Source of the DNA: Lumbricus rubellus
Taxonomy: Eukaryota > Annelida > Clitellata > Crassiclitellata > Lumbricidae
Length of the DNA: 64,000 nt
NCBI GenBank assembly: GCA_945859605.1
Contig: OX243822.1
Span: 22,335,644 to 22,399,643, forward strand
Direction: 5' to 3'
Part shown: piece after piece, positions 47,125 through 60,300 of the stretch
How the letters are laid out: every line of letters starts with the position of its first letter
Position numbering within the stretch: position 1 is the stretch's first letter
Position numbers and translations under genes: made by a program
The notes under the pieces: generated by a model
What the model saw: only the letters and a program-made list of their open reading frames with translations
Databases searched by the model: none
Told to the model about the DNA's origin: nothing

Positions 47125-48968
47125 GTAGGCCTAAGCTGTAAAGTTAATCCGAAATCGTCAGATGTTGTTACAATATTTGCCGTTTTAATTAAGTGTAGGC
47201 CTACCGAGCTAATGCAATCATAAAGGAAAATCATAGGCCTAATAATTGGTATCCAAATCTCTGCCGTTGTGTACTTTGACATTAATTGTAGCCCACGAGC
47301 AGTAGGCCCAACAGCAATGCCGATTAGGCCTAACAGTAGAACCCGAGATTAAGTCTACTTTCGGTCGAGTTCGTTCTGTGCTCATGCTGCTGATCCTATA
47401 AAACGTTGGCTGATAGGGATTTCAATTTTTAAATGATATATTCTGACGAGTGACAAGCATCTTCCTTCAACGAAAGTGCAGACATGCCACCATCGATCAC
47501 AACCTCACAAGAGGGATGAGAAACGTGTAGGTTTATTTGCTTTGATCTGATCCAAGCATGGGACCGCACATAGGGGCAAAATGGCCCACCCCGTAAAATT
47601 GATACCTAGGTCCAATTCCTTTACGATATACTTTCTGGTTTTTCGACATATTGATTCGCACTAAAGATGCTATAAATGTATCAAAGTTAATACAAAATGA
47701 AACTGAGAAATTTAAATCTAGAATGCATCTATGAAAAAGACCAATGTTTTTATTTTCCCCGGATAAGATCTAAGCACCTATTATAGCAGGAGCCAGGAAG
47801 GTCAATCCACAGCAAATGGACAACAGAGGCAAAGGCACAATGTTATGTCAAATCCAAGAGACCAACACTGAGAACAAAACATTAAAAATCTGTCTTGAGA
47901 TGTCTCAAGACCAAGACCTGTTTGGCCGAACATCTTGAACAAGCTCTAATCCAGCCCTGACCAAGACTCAAAAACATTGAACCATGCTTAAAACTGCATT
48001 TTTATTGGATTATGAAGTACTACATTTTTAGCAAGTGTGCATGCAATTTATAGTTTTTTCTGCACTTCAAGTCTAGTTGATGGCAACACATAACTCAACC
48101 TTTCCAGAAATGATTGAACAATGGAGAAGAGCCAATTTGTTTCAAAGTTTGGGCAAATCATATCCAAAGTGGTATCTATTAACTTGGATGCATATTATAA
48201 CTTGTAGTCGTACTGTGGTGTTTGTTTTGTATTAATAATAAACATATGGAAATATATGGAGGGGGGACTGTATCCAAGTGTTTGAAAAAATCATTTAACC
48301 TGCTGTATCACAATAATCAAGCAAGAGACAAACTTGACAATTTCTACAAGTCTTCATACTAAAAAACATTGTAAACACATGTTCTCCAATAATCCGGATT
48401 TTGGGCATGTGAACTTCCACTGTTGTATCACAGACTTAGACTACAGAAATTAAACATTCTTTGCTTGTTCTGTTTTATATAACTAGACATTAACGTGATT
48501 CCATTTATATAAATCCTCAAGTTTTTTATAGCTTTTATATAATCACACTGAGTTTTTAAAAAAATAGAACATAAACTGGTTCCTATTTTTAACATGGAAA
48601 TTGGAAACCATGTAAAATATAACAGGCAAAATGGATTCTCCACGACAGAATTTCACAATTCGTCAGTATGATCACTATTTCAAAGGAATAGCCTTGCACC
48701 TCTGTTGGGTCACATAACAATTAACATCATGGTTTAATGTGGACTCACTAACTCACAGGTTAAAAGATGCACTACAATATGTATGAGACAGAAAACAAAC
48801 AACCTTAAAACTTGTTTTTAATTACACTTCAACGCATCCCATTATTGTCGAACGTATCTCAGTGAAAGTTGCTTTGCATGAAGCGAATCTCCGTTCATTC
48901 TAATCGAAATTTAAACCAGTCATCCTTGATTCTGAGTTAAACCAGTGTCTCTATTATCTCCATGTCAT

Positions 48969-50536
48969 TTATCTTGCAGGATGCCATTCCTCCAGGACAT
49001 CCTTGAACTTCTTCGGAGCTGTGGTAATAAAAACAAAAGCAGCAATTCAAATCAGCACTTATTTTTGAACAGATAAACAGTATTAGAAATTCATTGGCCA
49101 AATGTTTCTTATGCAAACACTTTTAAACTTTGTGCCACAGTGCTAAAATAGTTCATCAAAGGAAATGGACATGGTGCTCCAACGTAATCTGTATGTTAGA
49201 AATATGAACTGCTGCTAATTAAGAAAGGGGGCAGTCCTGTCCTGTGAGCCACAGAACTTCTCTTGTCATCCTTCTGAATCCCCAAAATGACCATTAAAAA
49301 GCAACTTCAATCCTGCACCACACCCAAAATCCCTTAGAAATCTGCAACTTTCACAGCACTTGGTGTCACCATAAACAATGTTCTGAGTATGACAGAATTG
49401 GTTCTACAGAAATATTAGTCAATGAAAGAACTATTTCAGGACAACTGGAAAGTCTAACATAATTCTGGGAAGTCTTCTGGGTGTCGTCGGACGTAGTCCC
49501 AGATGGCCAACTCCCGTTGTGTTACACGCTTGTGGTTCCACTGGCGGAGGAGGTGGCCAAGCCCATAGCCACCTGTTGCGTACAGCGGGTAGATGTAAAG
49601 CCCTGAAAATAGCAAAAACTCAGTTTACCTAAAACTAGTTTTAGCCAGTATTCTACAATCATGCAAACAGAAAGTAACTTATACAACTTTAATACAGCAA
49701 CAATTTCAACCGTAAAACTATTCGTATTGCTTCACTTGGAGAAAAATCTAGGTAGGCATAGTAATCTATATTACAATGTTCAGCCACATTATATTTGAGT
49801 TGTTCTTCAACTTATGTAGCATCAATGGTTCTAACCATTTGGGCAAAATCATCCACAGAGCGCTGAGCAGTGTTGAAATCATGCACAGAAAAACCATTGA
49901 GCTTTCAAAGGAAGACACACAACAGCCATATGGAAACAGGTATATATATATATATATATATATATAATACAGACATGGGATGCAACTGATGCAAGATTCC
50001 TAAAGCACTTCTCGTCTGGCTCACATATCGATCGCAACAGGCAAAGCACTTGACTGTGCAAAAAATTATGAAGTATGCCACCCACCATCACTAGTACCCT
50101 TGGCCTCTGTTGTGGTTGCCTTGGAGACCAGTGGGGCATGAAGAAAAGATGGACTAGAATTAATCTATAAATCTGGAACCAGGCCAACGAAGACCTACTC
50201 ATTCCAGATTTCTGTTCAACCTAGCGAAAACAACATCAGTTTGACCAAGTATTCCACATGATCAACTGCAGCCAGGGTCGTGTCAATATAGTTCTGCAGG
50301 CACCGAGCTGATGCTTGGAAGAAAAGTAATGGCTGAAAGCTGAAAGAATGTTTTAAGAATAACTCTTGCTGCAAATAAAAATATTTTGAAAACGATAATA
50401 AATAACAACAATAATGCATGAATGAAATGTAGCACTCACGCGATATCAATGGGCGCCTGGTCAAAAAATTAGAAAGTCCAGCGGTGAGAATTCCAACACC
50501 AGTCAAGTAAATTTCCTCCCAAGACAGCGAAGACAT
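48969..50536 (-). CDS. NDUFC2: NADH dehydrogenase (complex I) subunit C2 / B14.5b, complete
   Basis: Three exons on the minus strand: 50536-50440, 49602-49459 and 49018-48969 (TAA), joined with phases 1 and 1 to 96 aa. Exon 1 encodes MSSLSWEEIYLTGVGILTAG and NFLTRRPLI, matching the first membrane helix and RRRPI of human NDUFC2. Exon 2 gives a second hydrophobic segment (YIYPLYATGGYGLGHLL), then WDYVRRHPEDFPEL, matching the YMKLHPEDFPEE block. Exon 3 gives PKKFKDVLEEWHPAR, matching YGEIFEKFHPIR at the human C-terminus. It is an accessory subunit of the membrane arm in the mitochondrial inner membrane. It lacks about 20 residues of the human N-terminus. The exon 2 donor (gttaga) is weak, but reading through it stops after two codons and loses the conserved tail. 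Confidence 0.92.
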
Positions 50537-51318
50537 GGCTTTAGAACAACTTTAATTGAGTTTGTTCTGAATACGTTTATATAGTTTGTCCTCCAACACT
50601 CCACACTTGCATCTCCGCCAAGTCCAATGTCAAGGCACAGACTACATATTTTAGAGTCAACACTTCGCTGGTTATATTTTGTTGCCACCTAGCAGCAATT
50701 GCAAATTGGATGTACCAAAGATATTAGAGTCTACGACTCTAATATCTTTGGATGTACGTCTCAGCATTCTACAAAAAAGAGAAATCTGGCTAAACATCTT
50801 AATCTTAATCACCTGCCACTGCCAGCCTACTGTATGCAATATACAAAGCAAGATTGGACCGTTTTTTGTGCCAGCTCAGAATAAGTAAGTAAGTTTGTAT
50901 ATACTTTATTGAACTGACTGCAAACGCGCTGTGGGAACATTGGATGAGAACAGACAAGTATGCAATCACAAAAATCTAAATATGCAATTCAATAATCATA
51001 GTATACAACTACAAAACATAACAGACATCTTGGGAACTGTGTGGGAGAGTCCGAGAGACAGAAAAGAAAACAGTAGCCTATGACCGGAGCTTTGCAAGGG
51101 GTATTATCACATTTCAGTTGTATTTTGTTACACTGCATTGTATTGCAGTGCACTGTATTGTATCGTATTGTATATATCAATGTGGTATTTAATTCCGCAG
51201 AAACGAAGTCTCACAGTATAGATGGATTTCTTACGCGAGTGACGTCTTCAGTGTAAATCTCTGCGTCGATATGTAGCTTCTGGGTTTCTTCACGTGATTT
51301 TGCATCTTTTCCATCAGG
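50537..51318. promoter_or_regulatory. Probable bidirectional promoter, NDUFC2 / CCDC22
   Basis: The start codons of NDUFC2 (minus) and CCDC22 (plus) face away from each other with 782 bp between them, so promoters and 5' UTRs of both genes must lie here unless there are further 5' exons. The part near 51180-51320 has more CpG than its surroundings. It also holds a perfect hairpin at 50716-50750 and a short TATTG microsatellite near 51135-51175. I see no clear TATA box. Function is inferred from geometry. Confidence 0.5.
50716..50750. repeat. Perfect 16-bp hairpin
   Basis: CAAAGATATTAGAGTC, a 3-base loop, then the exact inverse. GGATGTAC lies on both sides (50708-50715 and 50750-50757, sharing one base with the stem), which looks like an 8-bp target duplication around a tiny insertion. 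It lies in the NDUFC2/CCDC22 spacer. Confidence 0.7.
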
Positions 51319-54300
51319 ATGGAAGAAGTGGATGGAATAATTGTTCGAAATCTTCGCTCGATTGGATGGTAATGCTACGATGCAGAAATTTAGACTGATG
51401 CAGTTTGCTTTTTACTGTTACACTTATCTAGCACTTGTTCTTGCGTCTGTTTGAGCGGGTTAGTAATGCATTCACTTAGTGGGGGCGTTTTCCAATTTCC
51501 ATGTCCTCACCACTTCTGTTGCTTCATAATCATTGGATATTTTGATGTCGGTATGGGAAAGTGCAAGAAAAATTATCATTTAAGAATGTATATTATCAGT
51601 TCTGAGTTCTTCAGAAAATGTTTAACAAAACACCAAGAACCAAGGGTTATTCTGGCATATTCATCGCTAGAAAGTCTTACACGGCTTCCAGCTGGTTTGT
51701 TTGAGGTCCAATGAGATCTTCGATTATTATTTATATTGACCATGGTTTGATATTCACTCTAAGTTTGCGGATATTGGGAACCACAGCTCGAAGTAATTAC
51801 AGATGCTTACTATCTCTTTGGCCATTGCTTGGGTGAGATATGTATGTATGTGCACTTGTTATAGCACCCCTTCAAGCTCTCTCTACTCGGAGGCGCTCCC
51901 GATGCAGAGCGGACACTGCATCGGAGTTTCACACCGAAGCGCTGAGCAATTGTAAGTGAAGGATTTGCCCAAGGTCCTTACGCGGGGAGGTGGATTCGAA
52001 CCTCGGACCTTCCGGCTCCAAGGCAACGACGCCACCACTAGACCACCGCGCCCCACATAGCCCATACATAGCCTGGGCAAGAGGGAATGCTTATCACCAC
52101 CACCTTTGAAAAATGGGGGAATGGACATTAGCCCCTCCTGGACATTAGTCCCCCTGGACAAAAACCCCCGGACATATTTCTCCCGATTTTGCGTTTGGAC
52201 GTTATATCCCCGGACAAAATCCTTCCAATGGACAAATCATAGAATAGTGCAAAAACCGACAAATAGTCTTTGTGAAGTGAATTGTTTTCTGTTATATTAT
52301 GCTGATGAATATTCTTGTTCCCTTGACATACTGATGTTTGGGTAGTTCTCTGGATGCAGGAGAAATGCTGAGCTTGGTCGATGACTGGAAAGTTTTTTGT
52401 TTTGACGAATAATTTTCAGTGACATCGACGAAGATGTGCACAGTTTGGGTCAGTTTACAACCGAGCTGATTGTTGAGGCTGTGGCACGATGTCTCCACAG
52501 CATCGATAACTCGGTTGAAGTTAGCTACAAGTTACCACCGAGTATGGCCGCTCGCTTCAGAGTCGGCACAAATCTAGCAAATGCCGTTCAAGTAAGTACT
52601 TTAATTATTTCAGCACAGTTTGGCTACATTTCAGGTCCTTCTAATGCTTAACAGCGTGCAGTGAAATGCTGTTAACATGCGGCCAATGGGAGGCATGCAG
52701 TCGGAACTGCATCTGTTCATTCATTCCAGAAATTCATGTAGCACCTCTTCAAGAAGCCATCTTAATGGCAGTTCCAACCCAGCCATGGTGTACACTTTTA
52801 GATGGAACTCATGTACCGGTAAACACAATTTTTAAAAAGTAATGAAGCATGTTGGTTTATGCATATATTAAGGTGAGTTTTTACGTAACGTGTCTAGCTA
52901 ATGTAATATTAAATGCACTTGAAGCTTGTTAAATGCTGTTTTTGGGAGCAATAACACTTATAATGAGGTTGTTTAGTAAATAATTTATTTTCTTCAATTA
53001 ATTTTCGGATATTTCATATCTCTGATCATGTTTAAATAGAATTTGTATAAAAGTCTACGAAGCCTGTAGACTTTTATACATTTGAATTCAACTCTGCTTT
53101 GGGCTGAGAAATCATCATCATCATCATCATCGACTTCTGTTGTGAATTAATTTCATTTTGAAAAATTTCATTGGTTTCTGTTGCCATTGTAATGCACTTC
53201 TAGGGTCTTGGTTACCATGGTGATGTCGGTTACCACACATTTCTGTATTCGAACGAAATTGAGATCCGACGAGTTCTTATGTTCCTTGTCGATCGCCTTC
53301 CAAAAGAACATTCAGAATCTGCTCAAGAACCAGTTGGTGAGTGAGGCTGCTATATCTTGACGATGCAAGAACTCATATATCAGCTTAAATATCCATTTCA
53401 AATTCACAAATTCAAGGCTGTGATTAATTGGAGATGATTTTGAGATGTAAGGATTGCCTTTGATTAAGTGAGGATGATTGTTCCAGGCTGATAATCTCTT
53501 CAGTTGCCTGAATTAGATAATTTGAAAAGTTTGTTAGCCGTGGTGGCTTCAGTGATTTGGTTCTGGTATTATGATGCAGGTTCCGTGGCCATTCTGCAGA
53601 AGTCAATTGCTGCTGAGATTTCAAGGAGACTTGCTTTGCCGTGGATGCCACCGTTCTGTCAAAAGCAGGTGTGTCATACTTACTTACTTACCAATATTCC
53701 ACCATCTTTTCGTAGTAGGTTGCTTCTGTAGGAAGATTTTGCTGGGTCTAAAGATGAGAAGACATTTACGCTGGTTCCATTGCTCCAGCAGGTTACATAG
53801 TCTGTCCAGAGGTAAACATTCTTTCTTGTAGGACACTAATAGAAAATGCGATTCTTCTGCTGGTTCTTCAGTCATTAGATACTCTGGCTCCAAATGGTTA
53901 GAGACTGAATGGTACCAGAGACTCTGACACTGTACATAGTGAGACTGATTTACCGGTACATGTTTTCATATTTGATGTTTTACATGATTTTAGCAAATGA
54001 CCGAGAGACGTCAATTTCGTTCGTGTCAATTGTCTGTTCCTCCTGACCTTCATGACCTCACAAAACCACTTCCAAAAGGTTAATTCTTTAGAAATTAAAT
54101 CTGACGTCTTCAATATTTAGTAACTTTTTTAGTCTTTCACTGTTTTGGAAAATAGGTCTGTGAAAGAATGTATAAAACGTTCAAGTTGTTTGCTGAAATA
54201 AGAGCTTCTACATACCGGTACATTGGCCTATGAATAAACTTGAAGTATGCTGTGTATCTGTAAGCAGTAATGTTGAGAATTGTTCGCAAAGCACTGTAGG

Positions 54301-57300
54301 GATATTTGGCAACATTACAGTACTTTTAAAGAGTTAATAAAACTGTTCTTGCATTTACCATATAATTGTTTTTGTAATAATAATAATAATAATAATAATG
54401 ACGATTTATATGATGCCGTAACGCAGCCACTGCTACATGGGTGCATCACAAACAGGATAAGCCTTAGCAAAGAAATAAGATTTAAACTTTGATTTGAAGG
54501 AGTCAACTGGGGCGGTTGATCTAAAAATACAGTAACTCTGCAGGTTTCATGGTTGCTATTTTGTTTTGTAAACACTGATGTCAGCCGTAAGACAATTTGT
54601 AAATGTCGATATTTTTCCTGTCTTAGTTTTGAGTCAGTATTATAAGTTGACTCTTCCGTACGCCTGTCATCAGCCAATCGATGGATCTGACTTTCCGGCG
54701 GCCATTTTGGAGGAGAATGCGAGATGTCTTGCACGTCAACATGAGTGGGAGACGGAATGGAGCCAACAAGGTCTTGCATCTCGACTGACGAAAGAGGTCG
54801 AAACAACGTTTTATAATAGTCTAATAGCATTGATGTTCATTTCACGTGTTAGAAGACTTGATCTTTAAACCATGTATGTCTTACATATTCTTACCTTTAA
54901 TTTCTGCCTCACCATTGCTCATGCTGTGCAACTATTTCTTGGTGCTGTCGACCCCTTTCCAGTTTTGTGGACTGTTTTCTGGTTGTTTGGAACTCCTCAC
55001 TGCTGTGGGACTCTCTTCCAGTGCCTTGGGACTTGATGTGCTTAACTATAATTCAATGATGACTATGTTGTTATTTAGTTTTGAATTCCTAGCATTAATA
55101 GAGTGTTTTTAGCCATGATCTGTTCATACCTCAAAGGAGTACAAGACAAAGAAGCGTGAGAAAGTTCGTCAGAAGATCGCAGACCAGATGCGGCAGCAGG
55201 TGTCACAGATGGCTGACGATGTGAATGGTGCAACGCAGGATCTCAACTCGTTGCTCGAGTCGATGGGTGCAAGAGACATCTCCGTCACCAGATCAAGGTT
55301 CACGCATGCAAAGACGCTACAATTCGCTCAGGTCAGCGTCTATTACCTTTGTAACAACTTTCTGTTAAAATGAAATAACGTCTTGGATCTAAAGAATAGT
55401 ACTGAATATGGAAGGTGTTGAAAGGCATTCTACTTAAATACTTCAACCGTTGTAGAAACGTTTTTGAATATTGGCCCCATTTTTGAGAATCTTTTGGTTG
55501 AAATGTCAGTTTGACTGCACCATTACACCAGCAGTTTTTTTTTAGATATTTGCAAATTGCAAGGGGATGAGTCAGGGTCTGGTTTCCACTTAATGGTCAG
55601 TCAGCTATTGACGTATTCCTTGATTACATTCCATAATTCTCAGAGTTTATATAGATGCTGTTTAAGGAATTTACTCATGGCTGCCTAGGCCATGGCTTTA
55701 TGGAAACTGCTGAGGTTTGTATCTCTGATTCATAGACTCATATTTATCTTTTATTTGTCCGCTCTATGCATTTAAAAGCACTGGTTATTTTGCCCAATTT
55801 GAACTCAGAGGCAGTAGTTAGATGATTAGCAATGGAAAACTTGTAGTTATGTTAGTTTTGGCATGATCATAATAAGAGTTTTAATAATTAATCTGAAGAA
55901 TGTTTTGAAATGGTCTTCTCTTTTGTTGATACAACAGGAAGATGATCGACTGTTAGCGCAACTGAATGCAGGAACAACAACGGCAGATCGAACAACAACT
56001 GAAGCGGTAGTGTTATTAGTAGTATCTTCAATTGTATCATTAGTAGCGGCTTCAATTGTATCATTAGTAGTAGGTTCATTTTATCATTAGTAGTATCTTC
56101 AATTGTATCATTAGTAGTAGCTTATTTGTACCATTAGTAGTTTCTTATTTGTATCATTAGTAGTGGCTTACATTGTATTAGTTCATTAGTTTGAGTGTAG
56201 TGTGTGTATGCATGCATGTGTGTGTGTGATGGCCTGCATTGAGTATAGAGAGTCCTTCTAGATATTCAAGCATCATACACTGGTGTATGAAGATCGGCTG
56301 ACGCGTTGATCCTTTGAGAGGTTCTTATAAAATAGACATGTATGTACAATTTCCAAATCTACAGTTCACTCTATTTTTTGTCCTCTTGAAGATATATTTC
56401 TGTGTAATATAAATGTAAATATAGAACTTGCTGGAGGCATTGTGTGTCACACAACAATTACTCATCAAATGAGATTGTTGTGACTTAAAAATGGTCCTCA
56501 AAGTTGGAAGCATTTCAAAAGATGACAATGATTGGTTTTTGTTTGGTAGGAGTTGCAGAAGAAGAGGCAGGAAGAAATCGAGTCATTAAAAGCGAATTTG
56601 GTCGAGATTACGTCAACGGTGAATGGTCTGGAATCGGACATGAAGAAATTGACGCTTGGAACTCAGAATGTAAACATGATTTTGAGTCCAATATTCTAGT
56701 TATTTTTAATTTGTCTGTTCTCATTGAAGGTCAGTTACATTGTCCACTGGACAATTCCAGTGTGTCTATTGAGTGGATATAAGTGACTAAGTAAGTTAGA
56801 ATATTCTTTATTGGCAAATGCATGGCTATGTTCTAAACCTGTGTTCTAAACCTATGTTAAATAGAATTATGTCCAGGTAAGTTAAACAGATGTTACTTTT
56901 CCTAGACTTTTAGCGCAACTGAATGCTGGAACGACTGCCTTTCAAAATTGGTTATCGTTTAAGATTTTTTGGTATTGGATGTTGTTTGAACAAGGCCTTC
57001 CATTGTCAAAGCCCAGTCATAATTTTTCATGTTCTATCATGACCCACATGACAATGTTAACTCCAGACACAATGTGCTATGATAAGAATAGAGAATGATG
57101 AACAATAGATGTCTTTTGATAGCGAATAGATAGACACTATCTTGCTATGATCAGAAAATTGCAAATGAATTGCTAATGATGATGATGGTGGTGGTGCTGG
57201 TGGCGGCAGTGTTGGTGAATGGTGATGGTGATGATGATGATGCACAAGCAAAGTCCATGAAGTGATGTTGAGTGTTGGAAGCAGTTGGTACATGATTGTG

Positions 57301-60300
57301 ATACATGATTGATGTTCTTGTGCGTTTGAGACTTGATGCCTGCTGTACAGTTGTGATCGGTGTTGTCTCTTTCAGATCATTGAGCAGTTGAAGTCAGTTG
57401 AGTCTGGCAATCAGATGAAGGAAGATGAGGTTCTGATGAAAAGAAAACTCATCGACCTTCTGCCTGATGCCGACACCAACATTAGAAAACTTGAGGTTAG
57501 CGAACTCAATGCGGAAACGTTTTAATTCAATCAATTTCTGTCTTTGTAATGCGTACAGGAAGAATATTGTTTTCGCAAAAGTGTTGCCAAGCTGAGCTGT
57601 TTAAGCAAAATGCATTCGAATGCTGATTTAGTCTTCAATCTGCATGCCTTATGGCTGGACTTAATTCTTGTGGCTTCATTCATAATGAAGTATGAATTAT
57701 TTTGTGCAGATCTTTCACCTTGGAAATTTAAACATATAATTTAAGTGTTTTTGTTCTGACCTCACTTTGAATGTTTCAGTGTGAGATTTAAAATCTTTTG
57801 TCTTAATGATGTTCTGTTGCTGGTAACAGGAGACATTAAAGCTTGTTGTTCATTGTAGCTTTCAGTTACATTTTATCGATGGCCAGGCTTATGATGTGAA
57901 TGCCTGTTTGATGCTAACGTTTTTCAGGCGTTGGTTGAGGCTAGTTCGAAGCGCTTGGTTAGTCTGGCCAACCAATGGGAGAAGCATCGGCTTCCACTTC
58001 TCGATGAGTATCGGTCGCTCAAGGAATTGTCCGAGGGACAGATGGTAAGATGGCTGATACTGTTGCTACCGTCAGACAATAGATGCAACAAAACATAGTC
58101 TAATGGCTATTGACTAAATGGACGCAATATATATCACTCACTTGAAACTACTGTGGAAAATTCATGTGATGATGATGACATTGACAACAATGATTAGGAA
58201 GATTGTCATAAAAGACTTCTTTTAGAACATTGTATCCGCTTCAACATTTATTATGAGTGTTTTGTCTACTTGAGTTTGTGAGGTACTTAAGTGGAACTGT
58301 TTTAAATGCCTTGATTCATACATGCATACACGTAAAGGATAGCCTCATCATTCTACAAAGTGTTTGCAGTATCTATACTTTTTATGTTTTTTAAATGCAA
58401 ACTGAAATTTAACAAAGGTTTTATGAAAATACCAAAGGTAGGTTTAATGCTTCAGGAACAAAGAAGTTAGGAAATAATTGTACAAAATGTTATTGCGCAA
58501 ATGTATTTGGGTGATAAGAAATTACGACTGCAGGAGTAGTTTGTTGGTTTTGGTGGCACCCATCAGACTGTCCCTGGGTTCATTTGGAATGCTGCTGGAT
58601 TCCATTCAGAATTCTTTATACTGAATAATTAAGTACGTTCTTTCCTCATTGGAATTTGCCAGCAACCAATACTAGAGCATATGCTAGCCAAGGTTGATAA
58701 AATGGTGCATTTTGATAGAACAACTTTACCAAGGTTGAGGAAGTGAGACATATGGACTATTGAGCACACTTTCTGCTCCAAAGATGTTGTATAACCACCT
58801 CCAGCTTAATCCCAATAAGTTGGAAATGCTCTGGGGTGTGACTTTAAATAGCAGTTGCAAAGGATATGATGAACACCTTTATTATTCCGAAGAGGCAGAT
58901 GATAAAAAATGAGGAGATGAAGAAAATTGCATGCTTGTTACGGTTCATTTTTAGTGTCTTTTGTACTTCTGACTGCAACCTCTGATCGGGAATTGACCTG
59001 ATGTGCATTTGGCACCATGAAAAACTTCTCTAGATGGCAATAATGATATTGTTTAATTCTAATAGCATTGTTAATATAGTGTTAATAAAAAAATTATAGA
59101 TATTGCATAATTTAGTTTGGTGATAGAAATAATGTTTTGTGTTTGTGGCAGAATGAAAGTCAGAGAAAGATTGAAGAAATCAAAGAGATGCAGGAAAAGA
59201 TGAAGGAACTAATTACAGAAACGAGAGACAAGGATGGTCTCTACAAGCAACTCGTATGTGTCTATTTAATTATCTATCAATTGACATCTATCATCTGTCT
59301 ATTCTCTATCAAATGACATCTATTGTCTGTCTATTCTCTTTCAAATGACATCTATTCTCTATCAAATGACATCTATTGTCTATGTAGTCTCTCGCTGTAT
59401 CAAATGACTTCTTCTTTAGCATTGCTACTGTCTTCTGCAAAAACAGCATTTTAAGTTAGGTAGAAATGATGACTTTCTGGATAGGAATGGAAAACAGGGT
59501 CCAGCCGTCAGCGAGTTGAAAGTTGAAAGATCTTGTAATTGCAATTGTAAACTCTGAATTTAGAAACAGCTACTATAAAGCAACAGCTTATTAGTGCGCT
59601 AGTTTAAACATCCGAGTAGGAACCGAACAAAAAGAATAAAGTGAGAAAACAAGTTAAGAGAGTGCACAAGAACCCAAAACTCTTCTGCTATGATCAAGCA
59701 TCAAATTGTCAAAAAGAATTTGTAGCATTTAAAAATTTGTTTTTGTGATACAAGTGTATTCTATGAACTTGAAAACTGAAGGAAGTTGCAGCACATGACA
59801 TCTGATTTTGTGAATTCCAACTGCTTAAATGAACTGATTTACATAACGTTGGTTCTGACCAGAATATGGATGGTGTATAAGCAGCCCAGAACAGGTGCCA
59901 TGAGTTGGAGAGGTCAAAGGAAATTAAAATTTCAATTGTTTTTTAATTTTGCTTTGTTTGTGAGAAAGCATGTGCAAATTGTGCATGTTGTCGGTGATCA
60001 CTAAATCTGATCAACTGACCAAAGTTCAAAGTTCAGCTGATGAGATTCAGACGCAACACAGATCAGTTGAAACTGAAATAATCTCTTACTCATTGTTAAC
60101 CCTTTAATGCTGGAGGGTATAGGATTTCCCATACCATTTATTACCATCTCGGCATTAAAGGGTTAATGAATGTTTTTAACGCTGCAACTTAGGTGGCTGA
60201 ATACGATCGAATGACACGAGATGTAAATAGATCTGCTTACACGCAGAGGATCATGGAAATCGTCGCTAACATCAGAAAGCAGAACGAAGATATCGACAAG

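Larger units (their letters stand above)
43162..48968. other. Repeat-rich intergenic region
   Basis: Apart from the two candidate exons and the MITEs and SINE listed, I see old repeat pieces: GCGCC-tail fragments at 45002-45060, 45116-45166 and 46812-46873, and many TAGGCCTA motifs. 47400-48960 is AT-rich unique-looking sequence with no gene signal. Confidence 0.5.

Noticed and set aside
50216..50350. Protein-like minus-strand stretch (CLQNYIDTTLAAVDHVEYL) that could be an extra NDUFC2 exon
   Set aside because: Its frame does not fit the phase-1 donor of exon 1, whereas exon 1 to 49602-49459 joins in frame and matches NDUFC2 without it.
51983..52057. A functional tRNA gene on the minus strand
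   Set aside because: It has A- and B-boxes, but no proper acceptor or anticodon stem and it runs into a repeated body, so it is a SINE head.
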